From the NCBI GenBank assembly GCA_947623455.1, contig OX392538.1, forward strand, positions 5,394,001 through 5,458,000: 64,000 nucleotides of DNA, given 5' to 3'. The DNA is from Mimachlamys varia (taxonomy: Eukaryota > Mollusca > Bivalvia > Pectinida > Pectinidae). Below are positions 23,493 to 35,700 of the stretch, in pieces. The first letter of the stretch is position 1. Each line of letters starts with the position of its first letter. A model generated the notes under the pieces. It was not told where the DNA came from, searched no databases, and saw nothing but the letters and a program-made list of their open reading frames with translations. A program made the position numbers and the translations under genes.

Positions 23493-26400
23493 TTACAAGT
23501 GTTGGTGTGGCACATTCAGCGACTGATGGCCAGAGGCAATACCATAGGGTCGTAGATGGTAGATATAGAACTCAAATTTATACATGTTAATCTTCAGCGG
23601 CGGTACCACATGGAAGGATATGGCGTAGTCACTTATACTCTCCATACCCTGCAAAATAAACGTAAACTTATATAATTATATCGCAGGTTGCGTTCAACAT
23701 TTTCAATCAAGTTTTCAACTATTGAATTTTCTGAAATTGTTTTGATAAATTAAGATGTTGATATTTTGAGGAAAATGAATTTCTCATTGAGGTTCATTGT
23801 AAAACTTAATAAACTTCTTTTTCAAACGTTTAGCTATCCATGTGTATACGTATACTGGTGTACGCCAGAATATACACATTACATCACAGAGGCAATTATA
23901 TGCATTTCTTTATTACATTTTAATTTTTTTATTTCGATGAAAAAAAATATGTTTGCGTAAGCTGTTTAAATATTGATTAGTGAGGTAAAAACAAATCAGA
24001 GAGTATCGAAGCGTCAACAAAACCATAATCCGAACTCGACATTGACTAAACAAGAGGCAATATGGAACAAAAGAAAGATTTACATGGAGACTCTCGTAAA
24101 TTAATCATTTTATATCGTATAATGCATATATTTTAAATGTTAATTTACTTCACGTTCTGTTATTGATATTCTTCATGACGTATTAGTGTTTATCAAAATG
24201 ATTCAATTGAGTATTCTAGTGATAATAAATCTTGGCGAAAAAAACATATCCGCTGATTTCTATCTAGTTGATATGTTGTCATGTAAAGATATTACAGTTG
24301 TGGTATCGCACAACGCACCAAAAACTGCGTGCGTGCATCGTGCATACATCGTGCACACATCGTTCGCCCATGGTGCGCACAACCGGGTGATCTAAAGATC
24401 GTGCGTTTATGTGTGCGATTAAATCGCACACACGCACAATTTGGTACAATTGGTCGATACATATTACGGAATGAAAAACATATGGAACCCTCTTGTCCAA
24501 AAACTATTTAAATTCGCATCATATTTATTGGGATTATGTCAATTTAACAATATACAGTAAACAGTATTACAGTGATCATAAGACAGTCAAGTGTGGGTTA
24601 GGCTACCAGGTATCAGAATATGTAAATAACATACCGGAGTTTTACCTTTCCCGTGTGCGGCGATACGCTACGACAGCCATTACCGAGCGACCGTTATGAA
24701 AACAAGCTGGACTCTTATAATCAGTTATTTGAAAAACCCTCCCCTCCCCAACACTTAACCTGTGTTTTCACACCTAGGCGTGTGTTGTAAGTGCCCCGGG
24801 CCAGAGACATCTACATATATTGGCCATGTACAGGTACAGTTTATAACTTGGTAAAACTGGCAATATTTACTTGAATGAGAACTTGTCAATATGAGTTGAA
24901 AGTTTACATACATGTGTCTATTTGGTTTGTTTCTAAAACTACTGAAAGGCTATTATTAATTTTTAGAAATATATAGATAGAACTATCAGCTAATGTAAAT
25001 AGTTAAAATATAGAAATATGTTTAAAACAACTAGCGGGAAACCGTATATATTGTTAAACCATTTCTAAATTTACATCAACCACGATTGTCATCGCACAAT
25101 ATTAGTCTATCGTGCGCCCACATGTGCGTTAGAAATAATCGCCCAGGATCGCATCGTTCGCACATCGTGCATACACCGTTCGCCCATCGTGCGCCCACCG
25201 CACATCGTGTAACGTTGTGCGATCCCACAAATGTACCTACCTGCCTGGCTCCATCAACATCGTAGTGATAGTACCATCCAGGGTATTCCCCAGATAACTG
25301 TTTCTCCAGATCAAAACAGTGGAACCTGCTACGTCCTAGTACGTCTGTAGAGTCCGAAGTCTCCACGCCGAGAAACTCCATACATTTCCCTAACTCAACA
25401 TCTACCTCGTCTCCGTATAGACAACTACTGTACGTTAAACCATTCATTGCTAAGCGACGCAATGCCTCCTTACTCAGAACATGACCTCCTCCTCCGCAGT
25501 AAAATCCCTGTTTTACGATGGACTTAAAACTATGTCCGAAATACACGGCGTCGTCAGATGAATGAGATGACAAGAAATATCGAAGGTTTTCTAAAATCAC
25601 AAAGGAGTCGTCGTCTACTTTTATAAACCAGTCTGCCTCATTGAAATGTTTCTCGAATACGTATCTGAAAGCTGCCATCGTTTTTTCGGTAAGATGTTCT
25701 CGCCCTTCCGGAATATCGAATCCAACAGCTGGAAAAGTAGTGTTTGTTTTTGAACTGATATATACCACCTTGTTGCACCGTTTTGCCCAGGTATGTTTTA
25801 CATATGTTGCTTTAGTGTCTAAGGTCTTTTGACTTGTCATTATCACACACAGAACGCGAACTTGTCGTCGTAAGGCTCTTGCAATTACATCATTATCTGC
25901 AATGGGATTTATTACATAATTTTGAATGTGAAACAACATGCATGGATTCATAAAACACCGAAGCAATCATTCCTGTCTTTACATATCTAACAAGATGGCA
26001 ATCAATCAGGTACTATTCTAAAGTAAATAATGTTACATTTACATATCGCATATTTTAATTCGTGTTCAATTATTTTGTTATAACAAAGTTTGTTGTTGAA
26101 TGTTACAATGTAGTACAACCATCTCAATTCCCACATTCTAATTCATATGAGATGTAACTCGACATTTAAATGGCCAATTAAAAACAATTTGCGTGAGTAA
26201 AACATCGATACACCGTTGGTAAATTTCTCATTTGCATATGAAACCCGGATGGCAATTATTTGCGACGTTGATTACCCCGATGTCCTTGCTAGAGTTATGT
26301 ATATGAAAATCAGGCCATGATATTGTAGCTATTACATATAATACAACAGTCATTTGAATGATTCACATAAGGATTGAAAGTCATTTTTTTAACTTTCATA

Positions 26401-27703
26401 GTGCTATGAAAGGTCAGCCGTTACATCCATATTGAATGAAGCCCGCTAGGGCTTCATGTTGAATATGGATGTAACGGCTGACCTTTCATAGCACTATGAA
26501 AGTTAAAAAAATGACTTTCAATCCATATATTTACATTTTTCCTATAGAACAATTGCTTAACTTTATTGATATTTTTTCCAATTAATAGTTTATTACCTGC
26601 GTTTGTATATGTGTCGTCATTTAAACGACATGGGCGGAACAGCCCAGCTTGAATAAAATTGGCGCCAATGATAATAATTAGTCATTTGAGCGTTTGACGC
26701 AAGGGCATTCCCTATGTTATTCGAAGCGGCGCGACAAGACTCTCGTTGAACAAGCTTGATCTATTACGTCATAATGAAATCACATGCTACGTCTCGAGAA
26801 CCATTGCTTTCATACTTTTATAAAAGGCATTTTTGCTGGTAATGTTCATATAGTGGGTTGAAGCGCAAATGTAAATATAAGCATATAACGAAATGTTCTT
26901 ATCAAGGAACCAAATTAAATAAGACAATGTAATTGTTATTCTGTAAATTCTTTCTCGTGTTCTACATTGACTAAAATCTTGGGTGTATCAGTAGTCTGAC
27001 TGCTAACATCCACAGCCATTGTACTAGTGTGTATACATAAAGGTGGGCTTGAACACTCGCTATCGCAAGAATTGCGGTCGTTCTCGAGCGATGTCACAAA
27101 ACAGAAAAGCTCTATAGATTATTCTGTTGTACCTCTGATGACATAACGGATTTGCTTCTTTGGTTGTAAAAGCTCTACAGAGTTGTTGACATGTACATGT
27201 ATATTGCATAAAGTTAAATAGTCATTACTTTAACTATCATTGATACACATAATATGATTTTGTATTTAGGGCGCGCTACGTAAATTATAAGTCTGAAGAT
27301 TAAATCCGTTAAGCTATGAATGTGAGAAACCTTAATGCCAGGACTGAATGTCAGATAATGGTAAGATAAGCGTGTATGTTGTACATACCTTGATGGTATT
27401 CAGAGTCATCAACAAAAATATCACTGATGTTATCCCCTTTCAATCGTTTCGTGTACATCCCATACCTATCCCGTTGTTCTGACGGTCGTGTTTGTCCTGT
27501 ATCTGGTGTGGTGCTGGTGACATTTCCTCCAACCCTGGACGAGGTAGAGTTCTTATCCAAAACTCCGAAACTGTCGAGATTCAGGTAACTGCCCATCTTG
27601 GTCGGGTAATGAAATGAGTATTGACTGAGCACCAAAAAGCCAATCAACATGCCACTAACCAATCCAAAGCAGAAGTTAATACTGCTAAGCTGTGGAAGAG
27701 ACG
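23493..27703 (-). CDS. C1GALT1: C1GALT1-like beta-1,3-galactosyltransferase, copy C (first coding exon not located)
   Basis: Coding exons found: 27389-27703, 25241-25896, 23493-23648, in phase with GT/AG borders (375 codons with stop). The 27389-27703 exon starts with two bases completing a codon, so a short upstream exon carrying the ATG is required by analogy with copy E but I could not place it. This exon carries a signal anchor (about LVSGMLIGFLVLSQY) and a Ser/Thr-rich stem. The 656-nt catalytic exon is unsplit and includes VRVLCVIM, KVDDDSFV (DDD intact, first flank residue changed from A to V), [21 protein letters not shown] and SRFHCF. The last exon gives SDYAISFHVV and YHLRPYG. The usual GGAGYV reads GGGGHV here and FHYV reads FHVV, so it is more divergent than A, B or E but has no disabling change. 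Role inferred from family: Golgi core-1 galactosyltransferase. Confidence 0.82.
23995..24100 (-). mobile_element. Truncated retroelement 3' tail
   Basis: AGAGAGTATCGAAGCGTCAAC to ACATGGAGACTCTCGTAAA, in the copy C intron. Confidence 0.7.
24298..24440. repeat. CGCAC/ATCGTGC-rich repeat element, copy 1
   Basis: Dense in ATCGTGC, CGCACAC and ATCGCACAAC motifs, G+C-rich against an AT-rich background. Begins with GTGGTATCGCACAACG, whose reverse complement resembles the right end of the second copy at 25085-25235. Confidence 0.65.
25085..25235. repeat. CGCAC/ATCGTGC-rich repeat element, copy 2 (inverted)
   Basis: Same motif composition as 24298-24440, opposite orientation, ending CGTTGTGCGATCCCAC immediately before the copy C splice donor at 25235-25240. 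Confidence 0.65.
25897..27388. other. Intron of copy C hosting a palindrome-ended element
   Basis: Contains the whole 26371-26773 repeated element. No other feature recognised. Confidence 0.55.
26371..26773 (-). mobile_element. ~405-bp repeated element ending in a 154-bp palindrome, copy 2
   Basis: Reverse-complement homologue of 325-729: shared blocks include TATGACGTAAT, GCGTCAAACG, CAAATGACT, TTGGCGCCAA and AAATGTAAATATATG before the palindrome. The palindrome is 26371-26524: 63-base perfect outer arms, then a small asymmetry and the core ATGAAGCCC/GGGCTTCAT. No open frame of note. The two copies have almost identical length, supporting a defined element rather than chance. Confidence 0.85.
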
Positions 27704-30700
27704 CTGAAATAGATAAAAGATAGTCATTTATCACGTAAGAGACCCACCTAATTTCGTCACACGGTACTGTCTTTAACACTCGTGTAAAGCGACTAAATAT
27801 GCTACAATTGGTGATAACCGTAGGAATTGTACAGAAAAAAAAATACCGAATCCAGATAAGGAGGTGCATTACACCTATGATTCAATAGTTTTTTATTTAT
27901 TTTCAAATATTGAATAATTTCGAATGAGCATGATGTACATCTCTATATTCTGAACCGAGCCACTGTTCGAAAGAATTAAAGCGTGGCGTGCAGTTTACCG
28001 AAAGCCTCGGATTATATTCCTCTGATAATACGGGTAATATTCTATTAATCATTACACACGATACATTTACTATCACAATCATAATAATAATCATTTCATT
28101 GTATTCCAAATTGTTCATTATTTAAAAAGGAACAACACCGTTACGTGGGTTTAAACTTTATGTTGCAAGCTGATAACAAGTCATTAAGACTTAAATTTCT
28201 ATCTTCAAGTTAATAATAATTACATTTTTACTTCGCTCCGCCTCAATTAGTCTAATAAACTCTAATCACTTCATTTCCCGATGAAGCAAGAGGGGCGGGT
28301 GCTTTTTCGTTCCTGGCGAAATAATACATTTTTACAACAGTGTATAGTTACCGTTGTGTACAATATAATCTTCTGTTTGTTTACTTCAATATTTTGAAAC
28401 ATGGAACACATATGGGATTTATTTTGTCTGATTATACAAAAAAAATGGTTTTGGCAAACTTTTGATTCCAATTACAAAAATGTATTCGCATTCGAAATTC
28501 TTTTACGGTAACGTGTACACGGTGGCGCCCTGCAGTTGTGACATCCGACGTTAGGCCGCGTCACAACCAGATCACTGTGTCAATGTGTGTACATAGCGAC
28601 CGTTATAAATAAAGAAATAAGTTCGAAGTGCTAGTAATATTATTTAATACCAAATTTACAAATAATGTAACGGAGAAAATCAATGTTATTAACTGTGTAT
28701 TTTCTAAACTTACCAATGTATCAATGAATATTCTATGGGACTATGTTATCTTAGCAACCACGGCCATCGCAGTTACCGTTGTAGCAAAACCTCTTCGTAT
28801 ATTACTTGAAAACTAATATTGGTGTAAATATAAGGATTGTACCTCATTTTCACTGCGTATACGGTAGTTTGCCCGCAGTTGGCAACCAACATATTCATTG
28901 TGGAGCGTTAACGCGCTTGCTGGCATGCTACCGTATAGACAGTCAAATTGAGGTACAAGCCTTAAATGACCCTCACCCAAAATTGCGTTACACCAAATTG
29001 TTAAACTTGCTATGTAACATAAAGGGAACACGGACTTAAATGCATTCCTTTACATATTGACTGGGAAGGTGTGATTTGCCTTATACCGCCATCCAAAACA
29101 AACACAAGTTATAGGTTATATAATCGACGGTAACTAACATTCTCATTTCATCAATAAAGCATATTGAACTGCTATTTTTCTTGCAGCGCATGTCTATTTA
29201 GTTAAAAACAGTTTTTGAATATCTATCGCACAACAGTATGCCATATGATACCAAATTTTGCTATAAAAATGTAATAAACAGAATATTGTGCTGCGCACTC
29301 GTGAAAAAATATCAAAATATTAGCCCCACTCGTGAAATATAGTTGGTATTACTGAAAACACTGTTAGATATCCTCTTTTTCCTCGTGACACTTTATCTCA
29401 AAAAAATGTAATTTCTACGTGAAGAACATATTCAAGTATTTGCTTATACCAGGACAATGCTTACCATATTTGATTTTGATACATGCATTACGTGACATCA
29501 TCCCAATAATCTCCTCCATGCACACGAACTTTATCCTGCACACGAACTATATCCTGAGTGCCAAAACAATCCTTAATGTGACCAAAGCAGACACATACAT
29601 GTATATCCGTAAAAACGACACAAACATGTCGGTTTATCCGGGAGTTCCTACCTCTCGACCGTGCTGGTCCTTCCCGTCTGTCCAGCACGGTTTATTTATC
29701 AGTTGTCCTGTCGTCATCCAAAGAATGACATGCTACAAGAAGTAGTCAGATATACGGTTTTTACTACATTAGCGTTCCCATATATGTGTACAGTAACCGC
29801 TCTTTGACAGCGACTAATAACGTCTCGTCATCACCGCTATCCATCACGGCTCGTTACCTGACATTTAGCAAGTGGGCAGTGTGTTCTTTTTGAGCGAGTA
29901 ATACACACATTTTTTGTGTACACAACTGCGATATATAGAGTTCAAATGGAGATCACTATTTTCTTTGTATTTAGTCCCACTTTTTCACGTAATAATCTTT
30001 ACATATGAAGTAACGTCTTCTGATAAACAGCACACATTTTTTAAAGAGAGAATACTGGAGTTGTTGGGAATCTTATTTTTAAACGATTGATTATTGGCAT
30101 AATATATGTGCATATATATGTACTTGTGTAAATACATATATTTACATTCTGGAATGCATTTGTTTATATGTCATGAAAAATGAAATCCTAAAAATTTAGA
30201 TTATTATCAAATGAGTTAGTTACATGTTTTACTGTCTATTTCGAAATTGAGTTATGTTTATAATATATCATATTGCACCATCAAAAGAAAATATTAAAAT
30301 TGTGTCACCTGTATTTCTCTACACTATTTACTGTACAGTTTGTGAGAATAAAGCGTTTGTATTGTATTGTTAGTAAACCGAATTGTATTACTTCGACATT
30401 ACAGGTAATACTTCAATCTATTGACTATAACACCTCCTACACTTATATTATTGTTACGATAATTTGAAAAAAAGTTGAATTATATGTGTGTGTGTAAATA
30501 CATATATTTACATTCTGGAATGCAGTTGCCTATATGTCGTTAGTAAACCATATTTATTCATGAAACTGTATACATGTACAATGTAATACCATTTATGTTC
30601 CTCAAACATAAAAGTAACAAAATACAGATATACAGTGATAAGGTCAGTATATGAATAAAGTCATGCTTAATTGATATCAATGCGCGATATAATCAAGTTC

Positions 30701-31249
30701 GTATGAATAGCAAAGTGCAAAAAAATAATGAATAAACATATGTGTTAATACCCACGACGATTTAACACAAATTGTGTATAAAATAATATTTGATCCCTGC
30801 AAAAACTATTTTATGTCTGATTTTTATGAGTACCGGAAGGATTAAAGTGTTCCTTCTAGTCGTCAGTGATATGATGAGGGCAGCTGTAAACGCAATAAAC
30901 TACATTAAAACAAATATCAATGAATGATGAAATTATTTAGGCGTAACGGGCGGCATTTTATTTATGTGTCACCAAACTTGTATTTATTTCAACTGCATAC
31001 TACATTTACAATTTGGGAACAAATACCAATAAATACCAAATTTAGCAATTTGCTATATATTGCAAATTTAGAAATAGCAATTTGAATATAGCAATTTATA
31101 ATGTCAATGTTAATGTCAACTTTTTGAAAATGAATTGCAGACATGCTTAGAGAGAAAAATATTTGCAACGGAGAGAAGGTTTTCTAAGTAGATTTAAGGA
31201 CAATTTAAAAACCATTCAGTCTACATCAATCACAAAAGTATTAACAATA
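27704..31249. other. Intergenic region upstream of copy C
   Basis: Should contain the missing first coding exon of copy C, but I could not identify it. It has a foldback element (28819-28996) and a duplicated ~40-base block, GTAAATACATATATTTACAT, at 30124 and 30490. Short open frames here lack recognisable domains. Confidence 0.45.
28819..28996. mobile_element. 178-bp foldback MITE with TTGGTGTAA ends
   Basis: Ends are TTGGTGTAA at 28819-28827 and TTACACCAA at 28988-28996. Inner arms also pair: TTGTACCTCA and TATACGGTAG on the left, CTACCGTATA and TGAGGTACAA on the right. No open frame. Confidence 0.8.
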
Positions 31250-32141
31250 TTCAATTTCAATAAATTTTATTGTCCAAAAGACAAATGGATCGGGCAGCAG
31301 GCATAGCCTATTTAAGCCCTCTCCAAACAAAGTAACAAACAGTGGTACAAACATAGACATAAACATTACAACACTGAACACATACAAATAATTTGAACGC
31401 ATTATATAAATAATCTAAGTGGGGGAAACAACTACTAAATTGTATTTGAATTTTAATAAAATTAAATAATTGAAACTTTAACCTTTTATTGCGACACCAA
31501 AGATAAATAGATATGTACATCATGTACAAGTAATCATCCGAAAAGAAAAGATTTTTTTTTTTTATTATTATTATTGAGCTGCATGTATAAACATTTAGTG
31601 GGATTAAATTACCTTACCCAACAGATACAGGCCAGAAATGTCCATCGTGTAATACACAAGGCCATCCACTGATGAGTTTGGAAATTCAATCCCACTAAAT
31701 AGTTCAGTTTATGCACTAAATACAGGTTAAATCAAGAAGAGCATGTTAAAAAGCATTGTATAGTTTTTTTTTTATGTAGTTGTTTCCCAATTTTAGCAAA
31801 ATAGTACAACTGGTCTTCTGAACCCCCCCCCGGGAACATAATCGAGACAGACGAATTGGATGGGAGCTGTTTACATCCTCAGTATTAAAGTGGTCAATAA
31901 CAAGAAATAAAATGAAGAATTAAGAGAAATGTAAACAAAAAATACAAAAATGTAAGGTACCATTATTATCGGAAACCAGAAGATATTGTATTGAGGAAAT
32001 GAGAATTGAATGAATGTAAATGAAATGTACTATAGGAATGAATGAAAGAATGAGTGAATGAAGGAATGGGAGTAGGAGTGAAAAAAAAAGAAGAAAAAAA
32101 AAAATCAGTGATACTTTCATTAAGCAGTTTTAGTTGGATAT

Positions 32142-35100
32142 CTAGAATCTTCTAGTTCTTAAGATGTAATCGGATACAGAAAGAAGAATATGTTTATTCG
32201 TATTTTCATCACATCTCTCACAACCGTTTAGGATGACATCTATTGTTAAGTGGTTATGAGTATCATGGAATATATTTTGAAAAAGTATAGTACGAGGTTC
32301 AGCATATATGATACAATCAAGGAAATAGTGGGATGCTGTTTCATATCTAGAACCACAAGAACAGGCAGAGGACTCAGTTAGATAGTCATTATAAAGGTCA
32401 TTATTTAAGTTACTAGCCTCATTTCTTAACTGACATAGAATTATATTAGTTTGTCGATTTCCGAAATACTTAAAGATATCAGTTGTTCTTGTGTTTGAGT
32501 TTGGAGTAGGTGTAATTAATTTTTTGAACTGATAGGAGGAGCGAATAGTTTGGAGATCAGAAGAAATGTTATTCATATCATTAAACATAGATGGAAAAAA
32601 ACTATTATAATACTTAGTAGTTCGGCAAAGGGGTGGATCGAATATTCTAACTGATCTAAGATTGTACCTATCTGGTCTAGTATTATGGAAATATGGCTCT
32701 ATAATTTCTTTCAGATAGTATGGAGTCTGATTAGTCATAATCTTGTACATCAGCATCATTTGATGTTGTTTTCGCCTACTTTCAAGAGAGACCCAGCCTA
32801 ATTCTCTGTACAAGATATTGTGGGGGGTGCCTCTACGCAGTCCTGTAATTATTCTAGCCGCCTCTAGTTGGATAGATTCAAGAAGATTTTTTAGATTTTG
32901 TGTGCAATTACTCCAAACAACATCTGCATATTCAAGTATGGGTCTAATATATGATATATATATTGTAGTTAATGACTGTCTGTCTAGTTTATTTTTCATC
33001 ATTCTTAAAATACTAATTCTTTTATATGCTTTCTTATAGATATCATATATGTGGTCATTCCACTTAGCATCATCACTGAACGTTAAACCAAGATGTTTGT
33101 GTATTCGACTGACAGTAACCGGTTCATCATAAAAATAAATGTCTGGGTAATGAGTATAAGTTTTATTTGAGAATATGACAGATTCTGTTTTATTTGGATT
33201 GAATTTTATATCCCATTTATTAGCCCATACTTGTATAGTGCTAAGATCATCTGTTAGATTTTGTGCTAATTCTGCTGGATCATCATCTGTTACCGCATAC
33301 AAAGAAGTGTCATCAGCAAACAATTTAATTACATTAGAGACAGAATCAACAATATCATTAATATAAAGTAAAAACAAGAGTGGACCGAGAACCGAGCCCT
33401 GTGGTACCCCTGCAGTTACTGGCCTAGATGTAGATATATATCCTTCAGTTAACACCCTTTGTTGTCTGTCTTCTAAAAAGTTTCTAAACCAAAAAAGTAA
33501 TTTCCCTTTAATGCCATATAGTTGGAGTTTGTGTAAAAGACCATCATGCCATACTCTGTCGAATGCCTTGCTTATGTCACAAAAAACAAATCTTAATTCT
33601 TTATACTGATCAAGACATTGTACAATAGTGTGGTATATAGAAAGAAGTTGATTTGAAGTAGAATCCTTAGGCATAAAACCAGATTGATGCATGGTAATAA
33701 CTTCATATCTGGCTAAATAATTATACATATACTTATATATAATTTTTTCTATAATCTTACTAAAACATGAAGTAATAGAAATTGGCCTATAATTAGAAAC
33801 TTCATTAGTTAAACCTTTTCCCTTGTAGATGGCATTGATATTAGCAGTTTTCCAACTAAGGGGGATAACTCCTGTTTGCAGTGTTTTGTTAAAAAGTATA
33901 GTTAAAGGAAGAATAAGAGAATGTTTTAGCTCTTTGATTATTCTAGGTACCATGCCATCAGGACCAGCTGGTTTATTACAATTTAGAAGAAATAGCTGAT
34001 CAAGCACATCTTGATGTGTTATTGTTATGTTTTCCAATGAGTGAGGACAATTAATTTCAATATCAGGTATGGGTTCAAGATTTTCAGAAGAGGTAGCTAT
34101 AGCGGTAAAATACTTATTAAGATATTCAGCTTTATCAAATGGATGTTGGATGAAAGTATCTTCACATTTAAGAGGGGGAATACAGTTACCTTTATTATTT
34201 ACATTTAAAACAGTTTTTGCAATTTTCCACCAATTACTTGGAGAAACATTTTTATTAGCTAATGATTTTTGCAAATTTTCAATATAATTTTTCTTGGCTT
34301 CTCTTACTTTACTAATGACTTCATTCCTGATATTTCTATAGCTTTCCCAATGACATGGTGAGTTACTGAACTTTGCTTTTCTATGTGCCCTATTTCTTTG
34401 TCTAATTTTAAGTCTAATTACATTTGTCATCCACTTTTTATCTCCAGGCCTTACTGTAACATTTATGCTAGGTATACATTCAAAAACTTGTTGATTTATA
34501 GCTTCACAGAGAGTATTATTAAATTCATTACTGTCTTGCATTTCTGAGATTGCGGCCCAATCAATCATACTTAAATTCCTATTCATCTTGTCATAATCTG
34601 CTCTCTGGTAGAGTAGTATATTTTTCTGGTAAGATTTTTGTTTAAAAACATCAAATGAGATACTTAATTGGATAAGAGAGTGGTCACTACAAATTGGCGG
34701 GGAAACCGATACATTTTTTATAAGGTTTGCACTATTTGAAAAATCAATGTCTAATAAAGTTGAAGTAGTTGGAGTTATGCGAGTAGGTTCATTAACATAG
34801 TTTACAAGATTATATTTGGTCATTAATCTACCAAGATGACTATGAGGTTGTAAGTTGACCATGTTTACATTTATATCACCCATTATGATAATATTCAGAT
34901 TAGTATTTATAGCTTTTTCAAATACAAAGTCCAATGTTTCCCAATAAGCGACAGGCATTTCAGGTCTATAAATACAACATAATAAAAATTTATGAGACTC
35001 AATATACACTTCAACCCAAATAAGTTCCAAGTCTTTATGTTCCAAGTCTGTTCGTCTTTTGGTAGATATAGTATTTTTATGATAAATTATTACTCCACCA

Positions 35101-35504
35101 CCAGGACCCGATCTTCGATCCAGTCTGTCATGTGTATAGGAATCAATGGTGATACTGGAATCTAATGTTTCAGGAGAAAGATGAGTTTCTGTTAGACATA
35201 ATATATCATTATTACTTAATTCAGCTTCAATTGTATCAATTTTGTTTCTTAATGATCTAACATTTAAGTGGGCAATGTCAAGGCTGCATAGAGGCCCCGG
35301 ATTAAGTTCAATGTCATAAGAGATTAACATCAATATATAGACTATAATAGAAAAATGAATATTTTTGAGACTAAAAGCATACTGGGAAATGGCATTAGCT
35401 AGATATATTAAGACATGTAAAAAATGAAAAACAAATAAACTAACTTCTGATTTCCAATGTGTCCCAATAGGAGACTGATATTTTGTGTTTCTAACCATTA
35501 TCAA
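32142..35504 (-). CDS. LINE polyprotein: 2A-like leader, APE endonuclease, reverse transcriptase
   Basis: 1120 aa, uninterrupted. Residues 1-63 form a leader with two hydrophobic stretches (about 21-39 and 51-62); residues 64-71 read DIELNPGP, a 2A-like ribosome-skipping motif. The APE-type endonuclease follows (HLNVRSL with N81, LTETHL with E106, GDINVN, and SDHS), then the RT: GPDGMVPRIIK, GVPQGSVLGPLLF, and the catalytic FADDTSLY with Asp 731-732, then the thumb (LGWVSLESRRKQHQ) and a C-terminal Cys/His cluster (CSCG to HYFLDC). No RNase H domain recognised. This order fits CR1/Jockey-type elements. By family it nicks target DNA and primes cDNA synthesis there. The Met at 35502-35504 is the ORF's first in-frame start; the true start could be a later Met before the 2A. 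Confidence 0.92.
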   Translation of the reverse strand: MIMVRNTKYQSPIGTHWKSEVSLFVFHFLHVLIYLANAISQYAFSLKNIHFSIIVYILMLISYDIELNPGPLCSLDIAHLNVRSLRNKIDTIEAELSNNDILCLTETHLSPETLDSSITIDSYTHDRLDRRSGPGGGVIIYHKNTISTKRRTDLEHKDLELIWVEVYIESHKFLLCCIYRPEMPVAYWETLDFVFEKAINTNLNIIIMGDINVNMVNLQPHSHLGRLMTKYNLVNYVNEPTRITPTTSTLLDIDFSNSANLIKNVSVSPPICSDHSLIQLSISFDVFKQKSYQKNILLYQRADYDKMNRNLSMIDWAAISEMQDSNEFNNTLCEAINQQVFECIPSINVTVRPGDKKWMTNVIRLKIRQRNRAHRKAKFSNSPCHWESYRNIRNEVISKVREAKKNYIENLQKSLANKNVSPSNWWKIAKTVLNVNNKGNCIPPLKCEDTFIQHPFDKAEYLNKYFTAIATSSENLEPIPDIEINCPHSLENITITHQDVLDQLFLLNCNKPAGPDGMVPRIIKELKHSLILPLTILFNKTLQTGVIPLSWKTANINAIYKGKGLTNEVSNYRPISITSCFSKIIEKIIYKYMYNYLARYEVITMHQSGFMPKDSTSNQLLSIYHTIVQCLDQYKELRFVFCDISKAFDRVWHDGLLHKLQLYGIKGKLLFWFRNFLEDRQQRVLTEGYISTSRPVTAGVPQGSVLGPLLFLLYINDIVDSVSNVIKLFADDTSLYAVTDDDPAELAQNLTDDLSTIQVWANKWDIKFNPNKTESVIFSNKTYTHYPDIYFYDEPVTVSRIHKHLGLTFSDDAKWNDHIYDIYKKAYKRISILRMMKNKLDRQSLTTIYISYIRPILEYADVVWSNCTQNLKNLLESIQLEAARIITGLRRGTPHNILYRELGWVSLESRRKQHQMMLMYKIMTNQTPYYLKEIIEPYFHNTRPDRYNLRSVRIFDPPLCRTTKYYNSFFPSMFNDMNNISSDLQTIRSSYQFKKLITPTPNSNTRTTDIFKYFGNRQTNIILCQLRNEASNLNNDLYNDYLTESSACSCGSRYETASHYFLDCIIYAEPRTILFQNIFHDTHNHLTIDVILNGCERCDENTNKHILLSVSDYILRTRRF
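35292..35315 (-). other. 2A-like translational recoding motif (DIELNPGP)
   Basis: Matches the D(V/I)ExNPGP consensus exactly, followed by Leu after the last Pro. In characterised 2A sequences the ribosome skips the Gly-Pro bond, here giving a 70-residue leader and a separate EN-RT protein starting at Pro71. 2A-like motifs at LINE N-termini are known from sea urchin, oyster and other invertebrate elements. Activity here is inferred. Confidence 0.85.
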
Positions 35505-35700
35505 ACAGTATGACTTGTAGTTGATAAGGGATGAGACACATGGTACATATACATATGTTTAAGAAAATGTTTTCATTATGAGGTTCGATCAAGGCAGCAG
35601 GGAGAGTGTTCAAATAGACCAGTTTTACCGCATATACATATAAACAATTTGGAATCAACAAAAATACAGCAATACATACATCGACAGACATCATATTTAC

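Larger units (their letters stand above)
23649..25240. other. Last intron of copy C
   Basis: Holds a truncated retroelement tail (23995-24100) and two inverted copies of a CGCAC/ATCGTGC-rich repeat (24298-24440 and 25085-25235), the second directly abutting the splice donor. Rest AT-rich with no signal. Confidence 0.6.
31250..35700 (-). mobile_element. CR1/Jockey-like LINE, near full length (5' end approximate)
   Basis: Contains one long ORF (32142-35504) and, on the same strand, about 890 bases of 3' UTR ending near 31250 in GGACAATAAAATTTATTG, a typical short terminal motif for this superfamily. The 5' boundary cannot be fixed; 35700 is a guess. The uninterrupted ORF suggests a recent insertion. 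No LTRs seen. Confidence 0.85.

Noticed and set aside
27903..28118. Minus-strand open frame upstream of copy C as its first coding exon
   Set aside because: No donor in the right phase with a fitting start; similarity to exon 1 of A, B or E is absent.
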